Source of the DNA: Cladosporium sp. IMV 00045
Taxonomy: Eukaryota; Ascomycota; Dothideomycetes; Cladosporiales; Cladosporiaceae
DNA length: 30,725 nt
Direction: 5' to 3'
Assembly: GCA_001931905.2 (NCBI GenBank)
Contig: MSJI02000205.1
Coordinates: forward strand, 1-30,725
Under the pieces are notes generated by a model. It was not told the DNA's origin, made no database searches, and saw nothing but the letters and a program-made list of their open reading frames with translations. The first letter of the stretch is position 1. Each line of letters opens with the position of its first letter. Of the stretch, positions 8,150 through 17,279 are shown in pieces. The position numbers and the translations under genes are program-made.

Positions 8150-10582
8150 ATGGCTCCGCCCGAACCGCCAAACGAGATTACCATCAGAGTGAAGGTCCCG
8201 CCTGGCCATATTGCTGGCAGCAGTGCCGATGAGTTCTCGCTAGGTACAGTTTCAACGTCATCGCATATTGGGGACCTACGCCTGAAGATCCAGCAGCTTC
8301 TTCCGTCCAATCCATCTCCGGAGCGCCAGCGCTTACTCTACGCTGGAAGGGCTCTTTTCGATAACGATCAAACGCTCGCGACCGCATTGAATACGAGAAG
8401 AGACACGAGTCAGGTCGAATACGTGATACACCTACTCGTTAAGGGAGAGCAGGATGCGAATGGCGGGCATGGTGCTTCAAACAGACGGACAATCGGAACA
8501 CCAGGAAGTGGCAATGGATTGGTCAGCTCTGGTTTGCCACAAGAGCAAGGAACTAGCCAATCTGGAGGTCAGCCTCGAGACAGCATGTCACCAGGTTTGC
8601 CGCCACCACCTCAGGGAGCTGGCCAAGTGCCGCACGACTTGCCACATGCGCAGCACATGGCTTTGCTTATGCAGCGACAGCAGCAGATGCGTCTCGCGCG
8701 TATGAACCAGGAGCAACAACAACGCGCTGCTGGATTTGCAGTCTCGCCATGGCACGCTGGAAGGCCAGCACCTGGAGCAGTCCCAGCTCACACGCCGAAC
8801 GTAGCTCCCTTCACTAGCGGACAACTTCCCCAGCACTATGACAATACACGACCAGAGCAGCAAGTTGGCGAAAATCAAAACAATGGCGATCAATCTACCG
8901 AAGAGAATCCGACACAACAAGCCAACACAAGGCATCCTGGAGGTCAAGACTTCAGCGATTCACAACATCAAATACCTCAACAGAATCAAGAACCTCAAAG
9001 GCCGGTCAGCGGACAAGGCTTCCACGTCCAAGGCGTAGGCCCTGATGGAAACCGCTTCGAGATTCATCAACAAACAGTGAATATTCCCTTTCCCGGTCAA
9101 CAGCCTCGCTTCAACATGCCTACATTGCCTGGCGTCGGTCTGCCATTCCCTATGCCAGGCATGGCGCAACAGCAACGTGCTCAGAATCAGCCGTCGCAGC
9201 CAAATGGCCCGTCCGCACTTGATAGGGCAAGGCAAAACGTAGCAGAGATGAGGCAGATGGTTGACGACATGCGCAATAACAACGATACAGAGGAAGACCG
9301 TGCTCGTACCGCGCGCTTGCAAGAGCACATTCAGGCCGTGAATAACTACATCGATCCTTTCGGAGTTTCTCGTCCGAATCCCACGTCTCGTTCAGCCTCG
9401 CCATTTCCAGCTCGGATGGCCCAAAGTATGCGGGTCTCGCCAGCGCTTGGACTTGGCGGTCTCATGGCTCCTCCAAGGGCACCGTCTGTCTCTAGACCTC
9501 TAGGCATTCCTCAAAACATAAGGCAGCAATCGTCGGACTCCAACGTGACATGCTATCTGTTGTCATCACCAGAAGGGCCTCGAGCTTTGCTTTTTTCGCC
9601 TGAGCATGGCAATTACACGGGCGCCCTCTCAAGCGGTATTTCTGCCGGTATTGGCCCGGGCATGCATCACAGACATGGAGCTCAACCTATCATGCTCGAT
9701 GCTCTCAATCATCCGACACCAACTCCCACACAGCCTGCGAATAATGGCCAAGGTCAACCAAACCAAGCCGGGAATGCACCTGCTGTTGATCCTGCCGTCG
9801 CAGCTGCTCACCAGGTCGTCGAACAGCTTAACCAAGCGCAACAAGCTCAAGCTCGACCGGCCGCCGAACCCAATCCGCTCGGACCTTTGCAACCCTTCCT
9901 CGCCCACTTCTGGTTACTTCTTCGCGTCATGATTTTCGCCTATTTCGTCCTCGGCACTAACATGGGCTGGCGGCGACCAGTTGCGCTTGGCCTCATCGGT
10001 CTGGGCTTCTGGATGATTCGTGCCGGGCTCTTTGGAGAAGGCGGCGTGGCGCGCCGCTGGTGGGACGGCATCATACATGTGGAGCAAAGACCCCGACAGC
10101 AACCCCAGGCCAACGCAGAAGGCGAAGACGGTGAACCAAGAGCAGGTCACCTTCCTACGCCGGAAGAGCTCGCGCAGAGATTGATGCAGGAGCGTGAGCA
10201 GGCTCTGCAACGTGCTCCACTCCACAGAGTTAGGGAGCACCTGCGTCCTGTTGAGCGAGCCGCAGCGCTGTTCTTTGCAAGTCTATGGCCTGGCGTCGGC
10301 GAGGCGCATGTGCGCGCACGCGAGGCAGAGGAGAGGAGGCAGGCAGAGGAGGAAGTCGAGCAGAGACGGCGGGAGGAAGAGGAAAGACAGCGCGCTGCTG
10401 AAGCTGAGCAAGGTGGTGAGAAGAAGGAAGGCGAGTCTTCGACCGACGCTGCTCCTGCCGCTGGAAGTGGCGAAAAGGCTGCGACGGAGAATCCAGGTGC
10501 TGAAAGCTCCAAGGAAGATGAAAAGCAAGTGATTGGTGAGAAGGCAGGTTTGCCAGTGAGTGCGGAAGAGACAGAGCAGTGA
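8150..10582 (+). CDS. Ubiquitin-like-domain ER membrane protein, Herp/Usa1-like
   Basis: An intronless 810-residue protein starting at the ATG of CAGGATGGCT. Residues about 9-100 form a ubiquitin-like fold (EITIRVKVPPG, then IGDLRLKIQQLLPSNP, RQRLLYAGRALFDNDQTL). A long Gln/Pro/Gly-rich disordered middle follows. Two hydrophobic segments at about 586-604 (HFWLLLRVMIFAYFVLGTN) and 611-629 (VALGLIGLGFWMIRAGLF) form a membrane hairpin. The C-terminus is a highly charged probable coiled coil (REAEERRQAEEEVEQRRREE) with an acidic tail. An N-terminal ubiquitin-like domain, long linker and hairpin is the layout of Herp and yeast Usa1, scaffolds of the Hrd1 complex in ER-associated degradation. Sequence similarity outside the ubiquitin-like fold is weak by eye, so the ERAD role is inferred from architecture. 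Confidence 0.75.
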   Translation: MAPPEPPNEITIRVKVPPGHIAGSSADEFSLGTVSTSSHIGDLRLKIQQLLPSNPSPERQRLLYAGRALFDNDQTLATALNTRRDTSQVEYVIHLLVKGEQDANGGHGASNRRTIGTPGSGNGLVSSGLPQEQGTSQSGGQPRDSMSPGLPPPPQGAGQVPHDLPHAQHMALLMQRQQQMRLARMNQEQQQRAAGFAVSPWHAGRPAPGAVPAHTPNVAPFTSGQLPQHYDNTRPEQQVGENQNNGDQSTEENPTQQANTRHPGGQDFSDSQHQIPQQNQEPQRPVSGQGFHVQGVGPDGNRFEIHQQTVNIPFPGQQPRFNMPTLPGVGLPFPMPGMAQQQRAQNQPSQPNGPSALDRARQNVAEMRQMVDDMRNNNDTEEDRARTARLQEHIQAVNNYIDPFGVSRPNPTSRSASPFPARMAQSMRVSPALGLGGLMAPPRAPSVSRPLGIPQNIRQQSSDSNVTCYLLSSPEGPRALLFSPEHGNYTGALSSGISAGIGPGMHHRHGAQPIMLDALNHPTPTPTQPANNGQGQPNQAGNAPAVDPAVAAAHQVVEQLNQAQQAQARPAAEPNPLGPLQPFLAHFWLLLRVMIFAYFVLGTNMGWRRPVALGLIGLGFWMIRAGLFGEGGVARRWWDGIIHVEQRPRQQPQANAEGEDGEPRAGHLPTPEELAQRLMQEREQALQRAPLHRVREHLRPVERAAALFFASLWPGVGEAHVRAREAEERRQAEEEVEQRRREEEERQRAAEAEQGGEKKEGESSTDAAPAAGSGEKAATENPGAESSKEDEKQVIGEKAGLPVSAEETEQ

Positions 10583-11378
10583 GTACTTATCAACAAAGAT
10601 CTGCTCTCAGAACATATTGTACTTCGGTCAGTGCATGGACTTTTCTCGCTTCTTCGCTCACTGCACTCTCTGTGGTGATGATCATAGCCCTCCGATGTGA
10701 CAGCACGCACGATCTCATACGGCGAATTCTGAAATTGGAGGAGACTTACAATTCCTCTATGTACTGACTCGTAGATACCTTATGCCAACGAAAGTAGAAG
10801 TGATGTTGGCATAGGGCTGATCGGCCCGTAGAGACGCCGAAACACAATATCGATAATGTCATCACTATTTCCATCACCTCGATTCTTACACACTCCGACA
10901 CCGCACCGGAAGACGAGTCTCGATCAGCATATGAAGCTTTCGGTTGCTTTGCTTGCCTGAGCTGTGGCGGCCTTATTTGTCTTTCTTGCCCCAGAAGGTG
11001 TTTGCACTGCATCATCGCCGGCACCAGGCGGAAGCCGTGGGCCATACCCTGAACCTTCGCGGCATCAAGAAGCCGCAAAGACGAGTACTATTGGCCGTTG
11101 AGGCGTGTTCAAATATCTTCTAAACATGCTGGTACCTGTGTCAGGAACACAAGGTCCAAATGTGTAATGCATACTACCATATCGTCATTGGTTCGGACCC
11201 TCCTGCCGCGGTCGTGATATGCATTGCTGCCGTCATTATTGGGATGAAGTGTTTGCTTTGCAGAAGCATTGATTGCGTACATCTATTCCTGCACCGCATT
11301 CCTTCTCATCTACTCGATACTTGATCGTGTCTGCCTGCCTTTGCCTCCAAGAATCGAGCGTTCGCAGCGGTTTACGCA
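10583..11378. other. Intergenic region
   Basis: This holds the 3' flank of the Herp-like gene and the upstream flank of the DUF7053 gene. Short frames on both strands show no recognisable domain. No gene is supported. Confidence 0.5.
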
Positions 11379-12089
11379 ATGTTTGAAACAACCTTCTCCC
11401 ACAGAACATCAACTCCCTTACCACCAACAGTGTCGATCAAAACGGCCTTACAACTTCTCCACGACTTCGAAATCATCAACCGATTGAATCCCGATGTTAG
11501 AGGTCAAACACCAATCCAGCCTAAGAATGGCTCCCTCAAACAAGACACCGTACCAAATACCAAATCAAAGCACTCCCTCGCCATAGGACCCAAAGAGTAC
11601 TACGAAGTCGAAGACGAACTCCCATTCATTCCGAAGAAACTCTGGAGCGGCGGTGTACGCTACCAGGCAGACTTTGTTCCAATGTCCGAAGGATGCGAAA
11701 TCACGATCCATGCGCCTGCAGGGTTCACTTCTGTCAACAATTGGAGACTTGTTCATCAGGAGGAACGCACGATCGATTCGGCTCTGGAATATGGCGACCA
11801 TGGCGTAACAGCAAATCGCGGCACGGATCAAGCGCATGGATTTGGGCAAGTCAAGAGCCGAAGCGAGTTGTATGTAACGGGCGGGCAGTGGTATGTGGAA
11901 ACCACATCCGATGCGAAATGTAGCCGGACTTTTTCGGGGTTCGTGAAGGGATTTCTGAAGAATAGTCTTGGCCAGTTACAGGGAACTTTTGTCGATCGCG
12001 CAAAGGAGGCAAGTAGGGAGGCAGGAGGCCGAGCGGAGGCCAGCAGTCGAAGACCAAAGATTGGGAGGCGGAATTCAAGTAGGTTCTAA
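11379..12089 (+). CDS. DUF7053 domain-containing protein
   Basis: A 236-residue intronless protein. The N-terminus (MFETTFSHRTSTPLPPTVSI) has the form typical of this fungal family, which supports the start. Conserved blocks follow: ALQLLHDFEIINRLNPDVRG, then KEYYEVEDELPFIPKKLWSG, GVRYQADFVPMSEGCEITIH, and APAGFTSVNNWRLV. The family is widespread in filamentous fungi and has a START/polyketide-cyclase-like appearance, but no proven function. Residues about 195-236 are basic and Ser/Arg-rich (RRPKIGRRNSSRF) and look disordered. There is no signal peptide or membrane segment, so it is probably cytosolic. Nothing nearby points to a role. Confidence 0.8.
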   Translation: MFETTFSHRTSTPLPPTVSIKTALQLLHDFEIINRLNPDVRGQTPIQPKNGSLKQDTVPNTKSKHSLAIGPKEYYEVEDELPFIPKKLWSGGVRYQADFVPMSEGCEITIHAPAGFTSVNNWRLVHQEERTIDSALEYGDHGVTANRGTDQAHGFGQVKSRSELYVTGGQWYVETTSDAKCSRTFSGFVKGFLKNSLGQLQGTFVDRAKEASREAGGRAEASSRRPKIGRRNSSRF

Positions 12090-12578
12090 AGAATCTGAAT
12101 TCGGCGGGGCACATTCACGAATGAGGCTATAACATTGCACACAAGGAAGTGTTCTCCTAGCTGTAGCATCTCAATGAGGAGGTTCTGTGTTGCAGAGCCG
12201 GCTCCGGCATGCAGCAGCCCGTTAGTTGGTGACTGATCCGAGTATTTGGATTTCACGTATATGACACCAGGGAAGAACCAGAAGATATTAATGCGAGAAG
12301 TATATTCAACGTCGACATGAATACTGTCGAGTAATGTTCTAATGCACCAGGGGTATCGAGACAGAATAATCCGGACCAAATTACAGTTGTTGTTTGGTTG
12401 TTGCGGACAAGACTGGAAAGACATTTGAAAAATCACTTCCAACTCAAATCTGACATGCACTATACTGTCAAGCGATGGGTATAATTATAGCTGCTCTCTT
12501 CATCTTATTTTGAATCAGAATACTCTGACTGCTCAGCAGTGAGGTCGATAAAAGTGAGTATCTTCACTCGTGGGCTTA

Positions 12579-12595
12579 CCCCAACCCTAACCCTT
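12579..12595. repeat. Short interstitial telomere-like motif
   Basis: CCCCAACCCTAACCC contains about two degenerate copies of the CCCTAA telomere unit. It is too short for a telomere and is listed only as a sequence observation. Confidence 0.35.
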
Positions 12596-15060
12596 GAGAA
12601 AAACACTCCCCGATCTTGATATCATGTGCTTGGAGCTACCAGCACATCTGCAGCCACATCAAACATGAACTGATTTTACTCTTCAGAGTACACGAAGGGA
12701 CTGCTTGTCGCAAGTGGACGGCTGCTGTATACTCCGTAGACTAATCTCGAGCTACAAGACAATACAGTACTTCGGAGTTAGATTTTGATCCGGCTTTTGA
12801 AACAAGAAACTTCGACGAACGCAACGAGGCTTTTAAGAGCACGATTAGACGGTAGCCTAAGTTGTTAATTAACGTCAATACTCACGTGTGCATGTAATAG
12901 TCATCAGGTCTTACCGCGTGGTCCCGATCCTTGTCCGTTTCATCTCCGCCTATCCATGCAGCTGAGAGTGAAGATCAACGTGCATCGCTATCGCTTGAAG
13001 TGCCAGGATATCAAATAAAGTCATCATGGCCATGCTCACCGTCATGTCAAGCACAATTCAGGGGAGAAAATGGCGACGATGTCATCGGAAAGCTTCGGTG
13101 GTACTCTAAGCAATTTCTTGAAGCCGCCAGCACAATAACGCATGCGTCGATCATACCGAGTCTTGTCCGTCACAACAATGATCCTGTGTGTTCCGGAACC
13201 GAAAATTTTATTGCTGTTGCTGCAAAAGTGATTTGATCCCGGTGTTCAAAATTCAAGATTTCGATAGTCCATGGCCATGACGGTCGACAGGAAAACCAAA
13301 GTTTCTCGTAGATTGCATGGAGTATCCAAAAGACCGATAATAGTTCGTCAATTTGGAATCAAAACGGTCTCATAAGGCAAAGGGGCGTGAAGAGATGAAG
13401 GTTGAAGACGACGTGAAGACGGAGAATGCCACTATCAATCCCAGGTTGCTCACCTTGTGGTCCAAGAGCTGCTGCAGCGGTGCCAGCAACATACCAGCGA
13501 GCACCATGTCGACCTATGAGGAGAAGGAACAGCAGAGTCCATTGGGATTTGAGCCAGTAGGAAGTGTTGATGTCGCATTGCGGACTATCTCCTTGACTCC
13601 ACTCGACTGGCGATGATCTTTTCCTTTGCAGCGGAGATTTTGACGTCCAACGCTGCCCGCACGCTCCAAGACCTGCTCCTGTCGATATCCAAAAGTCGGC
13701 CGAACTCGCGCACAAGCCCAAGAAACGTTGCATAGTTCACAAACTAATACGCGTCATGTGCCACTCACAGCGAAAAGTCGTGCGGTTTCTTGAGGTGGAG
13801 GTGGGCGGATTACTTGAAAGGGAGCCGGCAACACGAGAGCATGTTTGAAAATGCGCACAAGCCGGGCGTATCATGACCAAGAAATCTCGGTATTTGAACC
13901 AAGTGGTCGCAGCCTGCTTGCTAACTCATGCTGTCATAGTCTTTTGAGCATTAGGAGGTAAAGGCTTGTGCCTGAAGATCTACAATTAGCGTGCGACCAG
14001 GAATATGGTGAAACCTGCAGCTGCAGCTGTCATCGCACAGATGGGGGAGGCCGACGCTTGTCTTTCACCTTTTCCTTGCTCGACATCTTTACCTTACGGA
14101 ACTTGGCCACTGCACTGTTCCTTAGCTGAAGAGAGAGTCATGTAGACTCCAGTATAGTCACATGAACCCGTGGATACGGTTCCTGCGACTGCCAGCACTT
14201 ACAACATTGCCATGTTTCTCAGACTTCGGTGTCGATGAGATGAGAACAGTGTCGTCTCCCAAGCCGTACTCTACGATATGGTTGATGTCGACCTTACATC
14301 TTGAATCATGGAGGCAAACAGGGTGACCGACGATCAGTATCTTCAAGGGACACCACATGCTCGGGCGGCTCCAGAGAGAACACCTGCCAAAGTGGATCCT
14401 ACTGAGCTCAGTGGATACTGACCACTATGGTGGGTGCTCCTACCAACTACCAATTACCATCGCGCTGCATTTCAATCCATTGAGATCTTCTGCTCGAGTA
14501 AGATGCTGCAAATCTCTCACGTATTACAAGGTTCAGTGACTGGCAGCTTGAGCATGCAAGAGCTTCAACATGAGCAACTTCCTATATGACCAACAATGCA
14601 AGATTCCGGCGTACGGATGAAGGCGGGAGAGGAGCTGTCAAGGAGAATGGATGAAGACCCTCTGAAGGAACCCGTTGTCCACTCCCTCAGCTGGACCTGA
14701 CGTCGGGGAATGTCGATCATTCTTCAATAAGCTCCACAAACGCTGCTAGCCATATATCCATCAGGCATAGTAGTGAAGCTCATCACGGACAGGTGAGATG
14801 GTGACTGGAGCAAGGACACCGCTACCCACTTCGCTCCTCCAACCCGAAGATCCGCGCATGGCAACGACTGGCTGGAGTCTCTCAAAACGATGCTATTGGA
14901 GCAACGGTCGACCGGTTTGACGATCACAAGGAGTTGCTGTCCTTGCACTGCTGTAGCCATGTCTCCTGGAATGGGCAGTTGGTGGTAGACTGGCCTGAGA
15001 TGAGGTTTGACTCGACTTCTTCGGAGGGGTGCTGGACCAGGCTCAGGCAAGGCTGTCTGC

Positions 15061-15201
15061 ATATATCTACTACTTCCTCCCAGCAGGGCAAGTGAGTCTC
15101 TTTCTTCACACCACACTGCACAACAACGCCAAACCCACACTCTTTCTCTCGTTTTTACCAACTTTATCACTCTCTTTAATAACACCAACAATCTTCACAT
15201 A
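15061..15201 (+). promoter_or_regulatory. TATA-like box and pyrimidine-rich leader of the repeat-protein gene
   Basis: ATATAT at 15061-15066 lies about 136 bp before the start codon. It is followed by a CT-rich, CA-rich leader (CTCTTTCTTCACACC onward) and AATAACACC just before ATG, features common in strongly expressed fungal genes. Seen by eye only. Confidence 0.45.
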
Positions 15202-16440
15202 ATGCAGTACGCTCTCGTCACCCTTGCCTTGACGGCATCCACTCTTGCTCTCCCGACCAAGAGGGCTGTTCTTGACGGAACTCTCGATTCAGTCACTGGC
15301 ACAGCTGGTGAAGTTGTCGGAACCGCAACCGGCGCTACCTCTGGCCTCGGCCTCGGCAAGCGTCAGTCTGGCGTCGTTGACTCGCTTCCTTTGGTCAAGG
15401 ACTTGAAGGTTGACGAGATCACTCAAGATCTTCCTCTCGTCGGACGCCGCCAGAACGATGTTCTGACCCCGGTGGTCGACACAGCCGGTGGTGTCGTTGG
15501 CACCGCTACCGGTGCTGTGGGTTCCACCGGCCTTACTGACGGCCTCCTCAAGCGCCAGGAGGGCCTCACCGAGTCGCTTCCCATCGTTAACGACCTGAAG
15601 GTCGATGAGATCACCTCTGGCCTCCCCGTCGTCGGGCGCCGCCAGGAGTCCACCGAGGGCCTGGTCGGTGGTGTTACGAAGAACCTTGGCGTTGACGGAC
15701 TTACGGGTGGCCTCAAGGGCCTTCCTGTCGTTGGCAAGCGCGGTCTCGATGCCTCCAACGCTGTGGACGATGTCTCCGGCACTGTTGGCAACTTGAAGGT
15801 CGGCGAGACCCTCGGAAACACAGTTTCTGGCCTCGATCTCCCCACCACTGTCGGCAGCGCAACGGATGCCACCCAGAACCTCCGCGCCGACAAGACCGTG
15901 GATGACTTGAACGTCGTCAAGCGTGGTGTCGTTGACGAAACCGTTGGTGACCTCAAGGCCGGCGAGACTGTTAGCTCTGCCACTTCCACTGTTGGTGATC
16001 TGACTGGTTCCGTCAACAAGGCAGTTGAGCGCGACCTCGGCCTCGATGGCGTCACGGGCACCGCAACTGATGTTGTTGGAAGCGTCACTGGCACCGCTGG
16101 CAACGTTCTCAAGCGTGGCACCGTCGGCGACAACGTGGGAGGTATCACGGACAAGGTCAATGTCGACAAGACCGTTCAGGGCGCAACTGGCACTGTCGGC
16201 AGCGCAACCGATGCCGTCAAGGGCCTTAACCTCAAGCGTGACCTTGATCTCGGCGCCCTCGTCTCCTCCATCTCTTCCGAGCAGCTCGACGACATCCTCT
16301 CCAAGGTCGACGTTGATGGCCTCCTTGAGGATCTGACCGACATCCTCTCCAACGTAGACATCTCCGGCATTCTCTCCTCTCTCACCGACGAGCAGCTGTC
16401 CACCATCACCGACGGCCTCGGCCTCGGCAGCCTCCTTTAA
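15202..16440 (+). CDS. Secreted Kex2-processed repeat protein (KEP-type)
   Basis: The start is the ATG before QYALVTLALTASTLA, giving 412 residues with a signal peptide (about 1-17). The long upstream extension of the frame lies in the promoter and leader and is rejected. Nine dibasic sites, seven KR and two RR, fall at residues 20-21, 53-54, 82-83, 117-118, 146-147, 179-180, 240-241, 304-305 and 345-346. They cut the protein into segments of about 27-62 residues. Segments 22-52 and 84-116 share a TAGxVVGTATGA core; 55-81 and 119-145 share DLKVDEIT and end LPxVG before RR. The first four segments therefore run A-B-A-B. Residues 347-412 are a Leu/Asp/Ser-rich amphipathic tail (EQLDDILSKVDVDGLLEDL). 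Codons strongly favour C in third position, as in highly expressed genes. By analogy it could yield secreted peptides, wall or surface repellent proteins, or a RiPP precursor. No UstYa-type gene is present nearby, so the class is open. Confidence 0.8.
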   Translation: MQYALVTLALTASTLALPTKRAVLDGTLDSVTGTAGEVVGTATGATSGLGLGKRQSGVVDSLPLVKDLKVDEITQDLPLVGRRQNDVLTPVVDTAGGVVGTATGAVGSTGLTDGLLKRQEGLTESLPIVNDLKVDEITSGLPVVGRRQESTEGLVGGVTKNLGVDGLTGGLKGLPVVGKRGLDASNAVDDVSGTVGNLKVGETLGNTVSGLDLPTTVGSATDATQNLRADKTVDDLNVVKRGVVDETVGDLKAGETVSSATSTVGDLTGSVNKAVERDLGLDGVTGTATDVVGSVTGTAGNVLKRGTVGDNVGGITDKVNVDKTVQGATGTVGSATDAVKGLNLKRDLDLGALVSSISSEQLDDILSKVDVDGLLEDLTDILSNVDISGILSSLTDEQLSTITDGLGLGSLL

Positions 16441-16794
16441 ATTACATGACCAGTAATTGCAAACAACATTCTTGAAGATTAGCGAAAAATCTGAGCATTC
16501 AGATCCACAGTCAGCCTGCACAACCGTGACGCGCACATCGCTCCGCGCAGGATACAATACAACATTTCCTATGCCGCTTTCTTAGCAACAAGACACTTCT
16601 TGTCTACGACACCGATGCATCGGCATCTTATTTCCAGGGGAGGAGGACGCCAGGCAAGCCTTCCGGCAGCTTCCGGCTAGTCGCCGCCAGCTTTCACGTA
16701 CTTTCATGTAATTTACAAATTTCAAGTTTCTATTATCAGATCTATCATCTTATTTTCCAATCTGTGTCGCGGTTGCTTGTAGGTCTCTCGGAAG
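16441..16794. other. 3' flank of the repeat-protein gene
   Basis: About 350 bp of non-coding DNA precede the first minisatellite unit. No gene is visible. Confidence 0.5.
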
Positions 16795-16852
16795 TAGAAT
16801 AAGATTTTGACGCTACATGGACGAAGGCACTAGCACGGTGAGAGCGGAGATA
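16795..16852. repeat. Left part of an 89-bp minisatellite unit, interrupted by a transposon
   Basis: The segment with TGACGCTACATG, ACTAGCACGG and GCGGAGATA matches the units at 20470-21105 (for example GGCGCTACATGCGCG, then TAGCACGGCGAGG). The unit stops at the TA where the Tc1/mariner element begins and resumes on its far side. Confidence 0.75.
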
Positions 16853-16931
16853 CAACCGTCGGAGTAATCATCGATCGCGGCGGGGCTTTCCGCTTTTTGG
16901 TGCACGCGTCACCAAATAGTGGAAATTCACG
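16853..16931. repeat. Left terminal inverted repeat, little mutated
   Basis: 79 bp matching the reverse complement of 19959-20037. It keeps CpA/TpG sites (GGTGCACGCGTCACCAAA) that are TpA in the right repeat. Confidence 0.9.
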
Positions 16932-17279
16932 CTGATTATCCAGTATATCTAGTTCAAATCACCTCGTCGTCGCTTTTATATTGGTATAGCCAAATTAAGG
17001 TGTTATTTATTATCGTTTATAATTACTATAGAGTTATCCGCCGTGCCTACGAGCATCTCGAGGCCTCGTCGTACCCCTAAACTAACGCGTCGATTATCGC
17101 CCTCGCCGGAGGCATCTCAACCAGTTCGAGCACTACTAAGGAGGCCTTCAAAGTAGTAGGAGGTAGTTTAGAAGGATAAGGACATCTTAAAGGCGTTAAA
17201 GTAGGCTACTAGCTACGTACGCGCGCGCGTACGCAAACCTATACGTCGATCGTTAGTAAAGACTAAATTAATACTACGC

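Larger units (their letters stand above)
12090..15201. other. 3.1-kb gene-poor region upstream of the repeat-protein gene
   Basis: I find no gene with conserved motifs, coherent splicing or coding-like composition. The short frames at 12931-13236 (+), 13353-13616 (+), 13359-13733 (-) and 14724-15191 (-) overlap each other and look random. A short telomere-like motif sits at 12579-12595. The last 150 bp form the promoter and leader of the gene at 15202. Confidence 0.5.

Noticed and set aside
12931..13733. Overlapping short frames on both strands in the gene-poor region
   Set aside because: They have no signal peptide, domain or intron pattern, and they exclude one another.
15007..15201. N-terminal extension of the Kex2-repeat protein to an upstream in-frame ATG
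   Set aside because: The extension covers the TATA-like box and the CT-rich leader and would bury the signal peptide.
15202..16440. A ustiloxin-type RiPP cluster
   Set aside because: No DUF3328/UstYa oxidase, tyrosinase or peptidase gene is present in the window, and the segments lack a clear short aromatic core.
15289..16557. A 422-codon minus-strand frame opposite the Kex2-repeat gene
   Set aside because: It arises from biased, repetitive codons on the real strand. The plus-strand protein has a signal peptide and ordered dibasic modules.
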